The notes under the pieces are model-generated. The model did not search any database. It saw only the letters and a list, made by a program, of their open reading frames with translations, and was not told the origin of the DNA. Below are positions 50,353 through 59,194 of a DNA stretch of 64,000 nt, piece by piece. How positions within the stretch are numbered: the stretch's first letter is position 1; every line of letters starts with the position of its first letter. The position numbers were made by a program, and so were the translations under genes. This stretch comes from Chryseobacterium sp. Leaf404. GTDB lineage: Bacteria > Bacteroidota > Bacteroidia > Flavobacteriales > Weeksellaceae. Location of the stretch: NCBI RefSeq assembly GCF_001424145.1, contig NZ_LMQM01000010.1:739606-803605 (forward strand), in the 5' to 3' direction.

Positions 50353-52755
50353 TTAAGATCTCAATTCTGCATTGAATTCTTTCTGGAAAGATTTAATTAA
50401 AGAATCCATCACAGAAGCAATTTCTTTTTCTTCAAGAGTTTTATCTTCATTTAAAAGTTCAAAACTCATGGCATAAGATTTCTTGCCTTCCGGTAAATTT
50501 TTTCCTTCATAAACGTCAAACAGATTGATGTTTTTGATGTACGGCGATTTATTCTTTTTCGCAGTCTGATAAAGATCCTGATATTGAACATTTTTATCAA
50601 TCAGTAAAGCCAGATCTCTTCTGATTTTGTTGAATTTCGGAACATCTTTAAACTTCAGTTCGTTTTCAGATCTTAATTTTTGAGCGAATTCCAGTTCGAT
50701 TTCTGCGTAGAAGCAATCCTGATCGATATCAAAATCTTTCAACATCTGAGGAGCCACTTTCCCTATTCTCACCAAAGTCTCGCCATTGCATTCGTATTCC
50801 AAAGCATCAGAAAATCTTTCGTCAGATGAAGCAGTCTCTTTATAATCAATCGCTAATTTTTCAATCAAAACTTTCACATAAGCTTTCAGATTATAGAAAT
50901 CTGTCGCTGATTTTGGATGAAGCCAGTTTTCGGCAACATTTCTTCCTGAAACCAAAATAGCAAGCTGTTTTCTCTCTTCGTATTTTTCTTTTTTATGATA
51001 GATTTTTCCGAATTCAAAAAATTTGATATCCTGATTTTTTCTGTTGATGTTGTAAATCGCATTTTGCAAAAGTCCTTCCAGTAAAGACTTTCTCATAAAC
51101 GCCAAATCGTTACTGAGAGGATTGAGAAGTTTCACTGCATCTGTTTCATCTTTTACAGAAGTTAAAGAATTGTTCATCACTTCATTGAAACCTAAGCTCT
51201 GAAGCGTTCTCGCCCAGGAATTTTCAAGCTCGTCCTGATCTTTTGCATTCAATTTAACAGGAGTGAACGAAATTTTTTGCGGAGCATCAATTTTGTTGTA
51301 ACCGTAGATTCTTAAAAGTTCTTCAATAATGTCGATTTCTCTCGTCACATCGGCTCTGTACGCAGGTACTGATACTTCAAAACCATTCTGAATTTCATTT
51401 AAAACCTGAATATCAAGTGCTTTTAAAATCTCTTTTACTTTTTCTCTGTGAATCTTTGTCCCTAAAATCTGCTCAATTTTTGAGAATCTGATGATTACAT
51501 AACTGTCTTTTATTTTTTCAGGATATTCTTCAAGAATTTCTCCAACCAGTTTTCCATCAGCCAATTCACTGATTAATTTCACAGCATGCGTAAGTGCAGT
51601 TCTCGTAATATTCGGATCAACACCTCTTTCAAATCTGAATGAGGCATCGGTATTTAATCCATGTGTTTTTGCTGCTTTTCTTACCGCAACCGGATTAAAA
51701 TATGCACTTTCAAGGAAAATTGTTTTAGTATCTGCAGAAACTCCGGAATTTAAACCTCCGAACACTCCGGCGATACACATCGGATTATTTTCACCGTCTT
51801 TAATAATGATTTCTGAACCGTTTAAAGTTCTTTCAACACCATCCAAAGTAGTGAATTTTGTTCCTTCTGCAACAGTTCCCACTTTCACTTTTTTGCCTTC
51901 AATTTTATCGGCATCAAAAGCATGAAGCGGCTGCCCGAGGCCATGAAGAATATAATTGGTAATATCTACAATATTGTTGATTGGGCTCAGTCCGATGGCT
52001 TTCAATCTGTCTTTTAACCAAGACGGAGATTCTGCAACCTTGACGTTTTCAATCACAGCACCGATGTATCTCGGTGTAAGTTCTGTATTTTCAACTTCAA
52101 GTGTGAAGCTGTGTGAACCTTCATTATTCAACACTTCAGAAGATACCTTATTGAATTCTGATTTCTGCTGATTTGTTGAAAGGTAGGCGAAAAGATCTCT
52201 AGCCACCCCGTAATGAGACATTGCATCGGTTCTGTTCGGCGTTAAACCGATTTCAAAAACTTCATCATTTGCAAGATCAAAATAATCTGAAAATTTCTTT
52301 CCTACCTCGTATTTTGTTTCGTCTAAAACCATGATTCCGCCATGATCATCACTCAGGCCTAATTCATCTTCAGCGCAGATCATTCCCTGAGAAACCTCAC
52401 CACGGATTTTTGCTTCCTTAATTTCAAAAAAGCTTCCGTCTTTGGCGTAGATTTTCGCTCCTACAACAGCCACAGGTACCGTTTGCCCTTCAGCCACATT
52501 CGGAGCACCACACACGATGTTCAGAATTTTTCCTGTTCCAATGTCTACGGTGGTTTTGTTTAATTTATCAGCATTAGGATGTTTTTCGCAGGTCAAAACT
52601 TTCCCTACCACAATTCCTTCAAGGCTGCCTTTGATGCTTTCAAATTTTTCTATTCCTTCAACCTCAAGACCTATATCGGTAAGAAATTCGCCGATTCTCT
52701 CGGTTTTAATATCTGTTTTGATAAAATCTTTAAGCCAGTTATTTGATATTTTCAT
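50353..52755 (-). CDS. pheT: Phenylalanine-tRNA ligase beta subunit
   Basis: An 800-aa PheT. It has the N-terminal tRNA-binding domain (VVGKVLTCEKHPNADKLNKT), B3/B4 domain (SPSWLKDRLKAIGLSPINNI, VDITNYILHGLGQPLHAFD), B5 domain (FRFERGVDPNITRTALTH), central synthetase-like region and a C-terminal anticodon-binding FDX-ACB domain (FPKFNKIRRDLALLID-like, KFNKIRRDLALLIDKNVQY). Forms the alpha2beta2 enzyme with PheS, which is not in the window. The stop is followed by a terminator. Confidence 0.97.
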   Translation of the reverse strand: MKISNNWLKDFIKTDIKTERIGEFLTDIGLEVEGIEKFESIKGSLEGIVVGKVLTCEKHPNADKLNKTTVDIGTGKILNIVCGAPNVAEGQTVPVAVVGAKIYAKDGSFFEIKEAKIRGEVSQGMICAEDELGLSDDHGGIMVLDETKYEVGKKFSDYFDLANDEVFEIGLTPNRTDAMSHYGVARDLFAYLSTNQQKSEFNKVSSEVLNNEGSHSFTLEVENTELTPRYIGAVIENVKVAESPSWLKDRLKAIGLSPINNIVDITNYILHGLGQPLHAFDADKIEGKKVKVGTVAEGTKFTTLDGVERTLNGSEIIIKDGENNPMCIAGVFGGLNSGVSADTKTIFLESAYFNPVAVRKAAKTHGLNTDASFRFERGVDPNITRTALTHAVKLISELADGKLVGEILEEYPEKIKDSYVIIRFSKIEQILGTKIHREKVKEILKALDIQVLNEIQNGFEVSVPAYRADVTREIDIIEELLRIYGYNKIDAPQKISFTPVKLNAKDQDELENSWARTLQSLGFNEVMNNSLTSVKDETDAVKLLNPLSNDLAFMRKSLLEGLLQNAIYNINRKNQDIKFFEFGKIYHKKEKYEERKQLAILVSGRNVAENWLHPKSATDFYNLKAYVKVLIEKLAIDYKETASSDERFSDALEYECNGETLVRIGKVAPQMLKDFDIDQDCFYAEIELEFAQKLRSENELKFKDVPKFNKIRRDLALLIDKNVQYQDLYQTAKKNKSPYIKNINLFDVYEGKNLPEGKKSYAMSFELLNEDKTLEEKEIASVMDSLIKSFQKEFNAELRS

Positions 52756-52871
52756 TAATGATGAATTTGAAATTTAAGCTTTGAAAAAGAGATTTAAAGC
52801 TATTTTTTAATGTCAACAAATATCGTGTTTTTTTAAGAATTGCCGAAATTTTTTAACTCTTAAAAAAGCAC

Positions 52872-52900
52872 AAAAAAAGGCTTTGGACAACCAAAACCTT
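52872..52900 (-). terminator. Terminator of dnaN
   Basis: On the minus strand AAGGTTTTGG, loop TTGT, CCAAAGCCTT then TTTTTT; a 10-bp stem with one wobble, 24 bp after the dnaN stop. Confidence 0.8.
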
Positions 52901-52923
52901 TTATATTTAATTAAATTCAAATC

Positions 52924-54054
52924 TTACAATCCGATTACCGGCATTGAAAGCATTAATATATTTTCGTTTTCTTCCAAACCATCCAATGGCTCGATGATTC
53001 CAGGTCTGTTCGGCTGAGACATTTTCATAGTAATATCGTCAGCACTTAAAATACCTAACATTTCCGTTAAAAATTTTGAACTGAAACCGATATTGATGTC
53101 TTCACCATTGTAGTCGCAAGGAATCTGCATGTCTGCCTTGTTTGCATATTCTGTATCTTCTGCGTGAAGGTGCAAAATATTTCCTGAAAGCTTGAATCTC
53201 ACCTGATTGGTAGATTTGTTTGACATGATCGAAGCCCTTTTGATTGCACTTAACAAAAGGTTTCTGTTGATGGTTAAAAGATTTGGATTTTCTTTCGGGA
53301 TTACCGCAGTATAATTAGGGTATTTCCCGTCAATTAATCTACAGATCCAGATATTTTTATCAAAAGTAAATTTAGCCATATTATCGTTGAATTCGATCAA
53401 TACGTCGCCATTTGAGCTTGCTAAAATATTTTTAAAAATTGTTAAAGGTTTTTTCGGCATGATGAATTCCATTGGCTCGGCATTCATCAAATCTGTTCTT
53501 TTGTACACCACCAATCTGTGAGAATCTGTAGAAACAAAGTTGGTTTCATTTTCTCCAAACTGGAACAGTACTCCCGTCATTACCGGACGGAGAGAATCGT
53601 TGCTGGTTGCGAAAAGTGTGTTGGTTAAAGCTTCAGATAAAACTCCGGCAGGCATTGTTACGCTTTGCGCAGATTCAAATTCCGGAAGTTCAGGATAATC
53701 GTCTGCGTGATCAAGTGCCACCGCAAAATTATCTTTTTCGTCTAAAATTTCAAGAAGACTTCCCGTGCCCTCCGCGTTGTCTTTTACAACAAAAGTAAGT
53801 GGCTGCTCACCGTAAGTTTTGATAAAATCCTGAAATATCTTTGCAGGAACAGCAAATTTACCGCTGTCGTCAGATCTTACTTCAAGCGAAGTTACCAAAG
53901 TGGTTTCACCATCAGAAGCAGTAATGGTAACGTTGTTTTCGTTTAATTCAAAAAGGTAATTTTCTAAAATCGGTCTCGACTGAGAACTTGAGATCACTCC
54001 ACTTACAGTTTGTAAAGCCTTCTGCAGTTCGCCACTTGAAATAATAAATTTCAT
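52924..54054 (-). CDS. dnaN: DNA polymerase III sliding clamp (beta subunit)
   Basis: A 376-aa beta clamp in three repeats of about 120 residues. The start MKFIISSGELQKALQTVSGV and PILENYLFEL, the middle FATSNDSLRPVMTGVLFQFG and the C-terminus NILMLSMPVIGL are typical. It forms the ring that holds the replicase on DNA. It is not next to dnaA here, as is common in this phylum. Own terminator. Confidence 0.97.
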   Translation of the reverse strand: MKFIISSGELQKALQTVSGVISSSQSRPILENYLFELNENNVTITASDGETTLVTSLEVRSDDSGKFAVPAKIFQDFIKTYGEQPLTFVVKDNAEGTGSLLEILDEKDNFAVALDHADDYPELPEFESAQSVTMPAGVLSEALTNTLFATSNDSLRPVMTGVLFQFGENETNFVSTDSHRLVVYKRTDLMNAEPMEFIMPKKPLTIFKNILASSNGDVLIEFNDNMAKFTFDKNIWICRLIDGKYPNYTAVIPKENPNLLTINRNLLLSAIKRASIMSNKSTNQVRFKLSGNILHLHAEDTEYANKADMQIPCDYNGEDINIGFSSKFLTEMLGILSADDITMKMSQPNRPGIIEPLDGLEENENILMLSMPVIGL

Positions 54055-54295
54055 ACGTAGATTATTAATGTTTTTTACAGGTCATATGTAATCGCAAAAC
54101 TAAAACAAAAGTTTATTTTAGAAACAACCGCAATTTCATAGATTTAAATATAAGTTTTTACAAATATAACAAATACAAAACAGATGGAAAAGAATTATAT
54201 ACAGAGTTACTAACAAACATCAAATAATTAGCTTTCGCCGGATGCGGGTTTGCTGGTGATGAATATTTGAGGAGCGGTGCTTTGGCAAAAGTTCT

Positions 54296-54303
54296 TATTT
54301 TTG
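54296..54303 (+). promoter_or_regulatory. -7 box TATTTTTG of dgkA
   Basis: It matches TAnnTTTG, 15 bp before ATG 54319. Confidence 0.4.
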
Positions 54304-54318
54304 ATTAAATTTAGAATA

Positions 54319-54675
54319 ATGCGAAAACCGCCTGTATATAAAAGTTTATTGAATGCATTCAAAGGTGTTATTCTGATGCTGAAGTCTGAAAGAAATTTTC
54401 AGCTTGAAGTATTGGCATTGCTCATTAATATCTTTTTGATTTTTTATCTGAAACTTTCCAATCTGGATACAATTTTGGTTTTGGCAGTTTCTTTCGGAGT
54501 TTTAAGTGCTGAGATTTTTAATACAGCGATTGAGAAAATATGCGATTTTATTCAACCGGAATTTGATAAAAGAATTGGATTTATAAAAGACATTTCTGCG
54601 GGAGCAGTAATTTTAATGGCTATCCTTTCTGTGATAATGGGAGTTTTGGTATATTGGAAATATATCTTTGCGTGA
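54319..54675 (+). CDS. dgkA: Undecaprenol/diacylglycerol kinase family protein
   Basis: A 118-aa small integral membrane kinase with three helices: KSLLNAFKGVILMLKSERNF, then FQLEVLALLINIFLIFYL, AVSFGVLSAEIFNTAIEKIC and IKDISAGAVILMAILSVIMG. The NTAIE motif and the conserved DISAGAV match the DgkA family, which phosphorylates diacylglycerol or undecaprenol. Start at ATG 54319 rather than 54277, since the earlier codons overlap the promoter box. Stand-alone. Confidence 0.9.
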   Translation: MRKPPVYKSLLNAFKGVILMLKSERNFQLEVLALLINIFLIFYLKLSNLDTILVLAVSFGVLSAEIFNTAIEKICDFIQPEFDKRIGFIKDISAGAVILMAILSVIMGVLVYWKYIFA

Positions 54676-54685
54676 AGTTCTGTCG

Positions 54686-54711
54686 CACAGATTTCACAGA
54701 TTTTCACAGAT
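54686..54711. repeat. Three CACAGAT direct repeats
   Basis: CACAGAT starts at 54686, 54695 and 54705 (periods 9 and 10 bp), 11 bp after the dgkA stop. Function unknown; it could belong to a 3' untranslated region. Confidence 0.5.
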
Positions 54712-54736
54712 CATTGTGTTAGCAAAAATCGTAAGA

Positions 54737-55105
54737 TCATTTTAAAACTTTCTCTAAAATCAGCGAAATATTTTTGTGTGATTCTATAATTTCAACTAAA
54801 ATTTCGAATAATGTTTGTCCGTTTCCATCAATCAAATCATCCAGTTTTTGCTGAATCAATTCTACATTAAAAGGTTTTCCAATTCTGATTTTGTTTTCGT
54901 AAAATTCTTTCGTCGCTTCAAAACCTAAATCTTTTTTTGATTTTTCAGATTCTTTCCAGATAATTTTCCCCTCAAATCCATATAAAATATCATCAAATCC
55001 GTCAAGCGTTCCTATTTTCCAGTCTTCATCTTTCATTAAAATCAGAGAAACGTCTTCGTAAAAACCTGACAAATCAGAAAAATGGCTGCCATTGATGACA
55101 GCCAT
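54737..55105 (-). CDS. Barstar-family ribonuclease inhibitor homologue
   Basis: A 122-aa barstar-like protein: MAVINGSHFSDLSGFYEDVS with the Asp-rich helix DWKIGTLDGFDDILYGFEGK (the barnase-binding acidic face) and later DLGFEATKEFYENK. Barstars inhibit barnase-type ribonucleases or toxin domains. No barnase or toxin gene is near, so it is an orphan immunity gene or one with another partner. ATG 55105 (in the hairpin at 55081-55106) fits the family start; an earlier in-frame ATG at 55135 adds a Lys/Asn-rich stretch. Confidence 0.85.
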   Translation of the reverse strand: MAVINGSHFSDLSGFYEDVSLILMKDEDWKIGTLDGFDDILYGFEGKIIWKESEKSKKDLGFEATKEFYENKIRIGKPFNVELIQQKLDDLIDGNGQTLFEILVEIIESHKNISLILEKVLK

Positions 55106-55106
55106 T
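55081..55106. promoter_or_regulatory. Hairpin covering the barstar start
   Basis: AATGGCTG (55081-55088) and CAGCCATT (55099-55106) pair perfectly with a 10-nt loop, and a T run follows on the plus strand. It contains the barstar ATG at 55105 on the minus strand. It could hide the start codon, or act as a plus-strand terminator. Confidence 0.55.
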
Positions 55107-55170
55107 TTTTTATTATTTTTATTTGAAGTATCCAATTCTATTTAAATATTTCGACAAGTTGTTATCTGGA

Positions 55171-55202
55171 AACCTAACGGGTTTTCAAAACCCGTTAGAT
55201 TT
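55171..55202. repeat. Palindromic hairpin repeat B
   Basis: AACCTAACGGGTTTT and AAAACCCGTTAGATT pair with one mismatch. It is the same architecture as 38261-38291, but with GG/CC and TAAC/GTTA in place of the other bases, paired by compensatory changes. It lies between barstar and purL. Confidence 0.65.
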
Positions 55203-55263
55203 GAAAGTTGTATTTAAACTCAGTATTTATCAAGCCAAAAGCAAATTACCAAAAGCCATCTGC

Positions 55264-58200
55264 TTACTTAAAGTATTCAACTCCATTTCTGAAGATGTTA
55301 TGGTAATTCGCAGTCGGAATATTTTTCATTAAACCTTCTGCAAAACGTTCCGGATGTCCCATTCTTCCGTAGATCTTTCCGTCCGGACTGGTAATTCCTT
55401 CAATACCGAACAACGAGTTATTTGGATTAAATGGCATTCCGTGAGCGATGTTTCCATCTAAATCTAAATATTGAGTCGCAATCTGTCCGTTCTCATACAG
55501 CTTTTGAATTTCTTCTTCCGAAGCCATGAAACGACCTTCGCCGTGCGAAATTGGAATCGTGAAAACTTGGTCTTTCATTCCTTTCAGCCAAGGCGATTCG
55601 TCATTCAGAACTTTTACATTCACCATTTGAGAAATATGTCTTCTGATGGCGTTGTGCGCTAAAGTCGGAGAATTTTCATCCAAATCTTTAATTCTTCCGT
55701 AAGGCAACAATCCTGATTTCACCAACGCCTGAAAACCGTTACAGATTCCGATGATCATTCCGTCTCTGTCGAGCAATTCGTGAACGGCATTTTTCATCTT
55801 TTCATTCTTCAGAACATTCACGATAAATTTAGCAGAACCGTCCGGTTCGTCACCCGCAGAGAAGCCTCCTGAGAAAGCTAAAATCTGTGACTGTTTAATT
55901 TCTTCTACCCAAGCATCAATGCTGTCATCCAGCAACTGATGGTTGATGTTAATTAAAGGTAAACTGCTCACAATTGCACCCTCTTTTTGGAATGCATTCA
56001 GCGTGTCGTATTCACAATTTGTTCCAGGAAAAACCGGCAAGAAAACTCTTGGCTGAGCAATTCCGTGTTTTTTAATGATGATATTTCTTGGATTCATTGA
56101 GTTTAGTTTTGAATCCAGCTCAACCGTTATTTTTTCTTTTTCAACTGTTGAAAAAAGGTTTTCAAAAGTTTTTGTATTTGCTTCAAGTAATTTTTCGATT
56201 TCAAAATTCAAACCACTGATTTTCAAAGTCTTTGAATTTTCAACTTCACCGATTAGTTGAAGATAAACAGAGCTCAATTCTTCAGTTGATTCAATAATTA
56301 AACTTCCTATATTTTTAGATAGTAAAACGTTCTCTTCAGCAATATTTATTTGAGCTCCCAATCTGTTTCCAAAACTCATTTTTGCTAATGCAACTGCAAC
56401 GCCACCTTCTTTCACAGTCTTCACAGAAACGATTTTTCCGGCCTTGATATTTTCGAAAATCAATTCATAAACAGTCTTTAGATTTTCATAGTTTGGAAGT
56501 CCATTTTCCTGCGAAATATGATTGAAGAAATACAGTTTATTTCCCGCCTGTTTAAATTCCGGAGAGATCACATTTTTCTTCTCACCATTCGCACAAGCGA
56601 AAGAAATCAATGTTGGCGGAACATTCAAATCCTGATATGTTCCACTCATAGAATCCTTGCCTCCTATTGCAGCTAAACCGAAATTAATCTGAGCATCATA
56701 AGCTCCTAAAAGAGATGCCAAAGGCTTGCCCCATTTTTCTGGATTTTGTCCTAATTTTTCAAAATATTCCTGAAAACTGAATCTGATATTTTTATAATCA
56801 CCACCCATCGCAACGATTTTCGCAACGCTTTCAACGACTGCATAAGAAGATCCCAATAATGAGTTTTGCTTTGAAATTTCAGCATCAAATCCCCAACTTG
56901 CCAAAGAAACGGTGTCGATGTCTTTTGCACCTAAAATTGGCAATGTCTGAGCGCTTCCTTCCATCAAAGTCTGCTGATATTTTCCACCCAAAGGCATCGC
57001 AACCGTAGTCGCACCAATCGATGAATCAAACATTTCCAATAAACCTTTTTGAGAGGCAACGTTTTTATCTGCAAGAATTTTCAAGAAATTCTCTTCGTTA
57101 AAAGTTTGAGTTTCTTCTTTTACTTCATTAAGATGCGTAATCTTAACTTGCTGACTTTTAGAACAACCGTTTGTATCCAAAAATTCTCTTGAAAGATCAA
57201 CAATCTTATCGCCTTTCCAGAACATCTGCATTCTTCCTGAGTCTGTTACTTTTGCAACTTCTACAGCCACAATATTTTCAGCTTCACAGAATTTGATGAA
57301 TTGTTCTTTATCTTTTGGTTCAACCACAACCGCCATTCTTTCCTGAGATTCGGAAATAGCAAGCTCAGTTCCGTTCAGACCTTCGTACTTTAAAGGTAAA
57401 ACATCTAAATTAACTTCCAAAGAATCAGCGATTTCACCGATTGCTACGGAAACACCCCCAGCTCCGAAGTCATTCGATTTTTTAATTAATCTCGTCACTT
57501 CAGGATTTCTGAATAATCTCTGGATTTTACGTTCTTCCACGGCATTTCCTTTCTGCACTTCAGAACTCATCGTGTGGATAGAAGTTTCGTCCTGTTCCTT
57601 TGAACTTCCGCTTGCTCCACCAACACCGTCACGACCCGTTGCACCTCCTAAAATAATGATAGAGTCGCCAGCTTCAGGCTTTTCACGTCGTACCCAATCC
57701 ACAGGAACAGCTCCGGCAACGAAACCAACTTCCATTCTCTTTGCTTTGTAGCCTTCATCGTAGATTTCGGAAACCATTGTAGTCGCCAAACCGATTTGGT
57801 TACCATAAGAAGAATAGCCGTTTGCAGCCTGTTTTGTGATTGTTTTTTGAGGTAATTTGCCTGGTAAAGTTTGGTCAACAGATTCCAAAACATCAGCAGC
57901 ACCCGTTAATCTCATCGCCTGAAAAACGAATGAACGTCCGGACAAAGGATCTCTGATTGCGCCACCTAAACACGTAGAAGCACCACCAAAAGGTTCAATT
58001 TCCGTCGGGTGATTATGGGTTTCGTTTTTGAATAATAAGTACCACGGTTCTCTTTTACCATCGTATTCAGCTTCGATCTGGATGGTACAGGCGTTGATTT
58101 CATCAGAAACCACCAAGTTCTCCAAGTTGCCTGTTTTATGGAAATATCTTCCGCAAACTGTTGCCAAATCCATTAAAGAAATAGGTTTCAATTCGCGTCC

Positions 58201-58962
58201 TAAGAATTTTCTTTTTTCGATATAGTCATTGAAAATAGTTTCCAATGTATGTTTAAACTGTCCTTCAAATTCAATATTTGACAATTCTGTTTCAAACGTC
58301 GTGTGACGGCAGTGATCGCTCCAATACGTGTCTAAAACTTTAAGTTCAGTTTCCGTAGGATTTCTCTGTTGGGTTTTAAAATATTCCTGAATAAATTTTA
58401 AGTCATCCAAACCTAATGCAAAACCGTGATTGTTAAAGAATTCTTCAAGCTGAGCGTCATCAAAATTGATGAAACCTCCGTGAACAATCACTTTAGATGG
58501 GGTTTCTTCAGCAGGAATATCTAAAATTGACAAATCTTTTTCCTGAGATTCTACTTTATTGATGAGAAGATCTTTAATTTTTGCTAAATCAGGATCAGAA
58601 ACTCCTTCGAACTCGATGAGTTTACCACTTCTTACTTTAGACTTCTCATTTTCAGTCAGTAAAGCGATACACTGTTGGGCAGAATCTGCACGCTGATCGT
58701 ATTGTCCAGGTAAAAATTCTAATGCGAAATGAGTTCCTTTTGCAGGATTTTCTTCGATTAAAATATCAGTAACTGGGTCAACGAAAGTGCTGTTTACCAC
58801 TTTTTCGAATTCGCCATCATTTAATCCAAAAATATCGTAAACGTTGTACACTTTTACACTTTGGATAGACGGAATCACCGCTTTTACTTCATCAAAAATT
58901 TTTGGACTTTCTACATCGAAAATTCCTCTTTTTTCTACGAAAATTCTTTTGTTTTGAGACAT
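55264..58962 (-). CDS. purL: Phosphoribosylformylglycinamidine synthase
   Basis: A 1232-aa full-length PurL (large, fused form). It converts FGAR and glutamine to FGAM in purine synthesis. In order: N-terminal PurS-like domain, linker, two AIRS-like ATP halves (WSDHCRHTTFETEL, GGATGRDGVGGASGSSKEQD, AAIGGKDSMSGTYQDLNVPP) and a C-terminal class-I glutaminase domain with Cys in MIIGICNGFQALVKSGLLP and catalytic His in GEGRFMASEE and GHPERFAEG. Downstream on the same strand from purB, but 232 bp away. Confidence 0.97.
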   Translation of the reverse strand: MSQNKRIFVEKRGIFDVESPKIFDEVKAVIPSIQSVKVYNVYDIFGLNDGEFEKVVNSTFVDPVTDILIEENPAKGTHFALEFLPGQYDQRADSAQQCIALLTENEKSKVRSGKLIEFEGVSDPDLAKIKDLLINKVESQEKDLSILDIPAEETPSKVIVHGGFINFDDAQLEEFFNNHGFALGLDDLKFIQEYFKTQQRNPTETELKVLDTYWSDHCRHTTFETELSNIEFEGQFKHTLETIFNDYIEKRKFLGRELKPISLMDLATVCGRYFHKTGNLENLVVSDEINACTIQIEAEYDGKREPWYLLFKNETHNHPTEIEPFGGASTCLGGAIRDPLSGRSFVFQAMRLTGAADVLESVDQTLPGKLPQKTITKQAANGYSSYGNQIGLATTMVSEIYDEGYKAKRMEVGFVAGAVPVDWVRREKPEAGDSIIILGGATGRDGVGGASGSSKEQDETSIHTMSSEVQKGNAVEERKIQRLFRNPEVTRLIKKSNDFGAGGVSVAIGEIADSLEVNLDVLPLKYEGLNGTELAISESQERMAVVVEPKDKEQFIKFCEAENIVAVEVAKVTDSGRMQMFWKGDKIVDLSREFLDTNGCSKSQQVKITHLNEVKEETQTFNEENFLKILADKNVASQKGLLEMFDSSIGATTVAMPLGGKYQQTLMEGSAQTLPILGAKDIDTVSLASWGFDAEISKQNSLLGSSYAVVESVAKIVAMGGDYKNIRFSFQEYFEKLGQNPEKWGKPLASLLGAYDAQINFGLAAIGGKDSMSGTYQDLNVPPTLISFACANGEKKNVISPEFKQAGNKLYFFNHISQENGLPNYENLKTVYELIFENIKAGKIVSVKTVKEGGVAVALAKMSFGNRLGAQINIAEENVLLSKNIGSLIIESTEELSSVYLQLIGEVENSKTLKISGLNFEIEKLLEANTKTFENLFSTVEKEKITVELDSKLNSMNPRNIIIKKHGIAQPRVFLPVFPGTNCEYDTLNAFQKEGAIVSSLPLININHQLLDDSIDAWVEEIKQSQILAFSGGFSAGDEPDGSAKFIVNVLKNEKMKNAVHELLDRDGMIIGICNGFQALVKSGLLPYGRIKDLDENSPTLAHNAIRRHISQMVNVKVLNDESPWLKGMKDQVFTIPISHGEGRFMASEEEIQKLYENGQIATQYLDLDGNIAHGMPFNPNNSLFGIEGITSPDGKIYGRMGHPERFAEGLMKNIPTANYHNIFRNGVEYFK

Positions 58963-59028
58963 TAGATGTCGGATATTTATTAGATTTATTTAATTTTTAA
59001 CTGAAATTTAATTTGGAAACGAATCTCT

Positions 59029-59106
59029 GCAGCCCGACTTAAGCGGAGCTCTTTTGCCGCAACGAAGTGGAGGCAAAAAGCGAGAGTGGAAGGCGGATTA
59101 AGCTGC
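59029..59106. repeat. Structured intergenic element between purB and purL
   Basis: A 78-bp GC-richer block opened by GCAGC (59029-59033) and closed by GCTGC (59102-59106). Inside, TTTTGCC (59052-59058) pairs with GGCAAAA (59072-59078) over a 13-nt loop. Base composition differs from the AT-rich surroundings, and its style resembles dispersed intergenic elements of Chryseobacterium genomes. The ORF across it is not convincing. Confidence 0.5.
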
Positions 59107-59163
59107 CCAAATAAGTAAATTTCAATGATCAATACTTTATTCAAATCATTCATTGAACAAAGT

Positions 59164-59188
59164 AAAAAATGCAGCCAAAAAGACTGCA
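59164..59188 (-). terminator. Terminator of purB
   Basis: On the minus strand TGCAG(TC), loop TTTTTG, (G)CTGCA and then TTTTTT, 7 bp after the purB stop. Confidence 0.7.
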
Positions 59189-59194
59189 CAATAT

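Noticed and set aside
58986..59189. 67-codon minus-strand ORF across the structured element
   Set aside because: Sequence lacks a signal, domain or codon pattern of the neighbours, and lies on a repeat-like structure.
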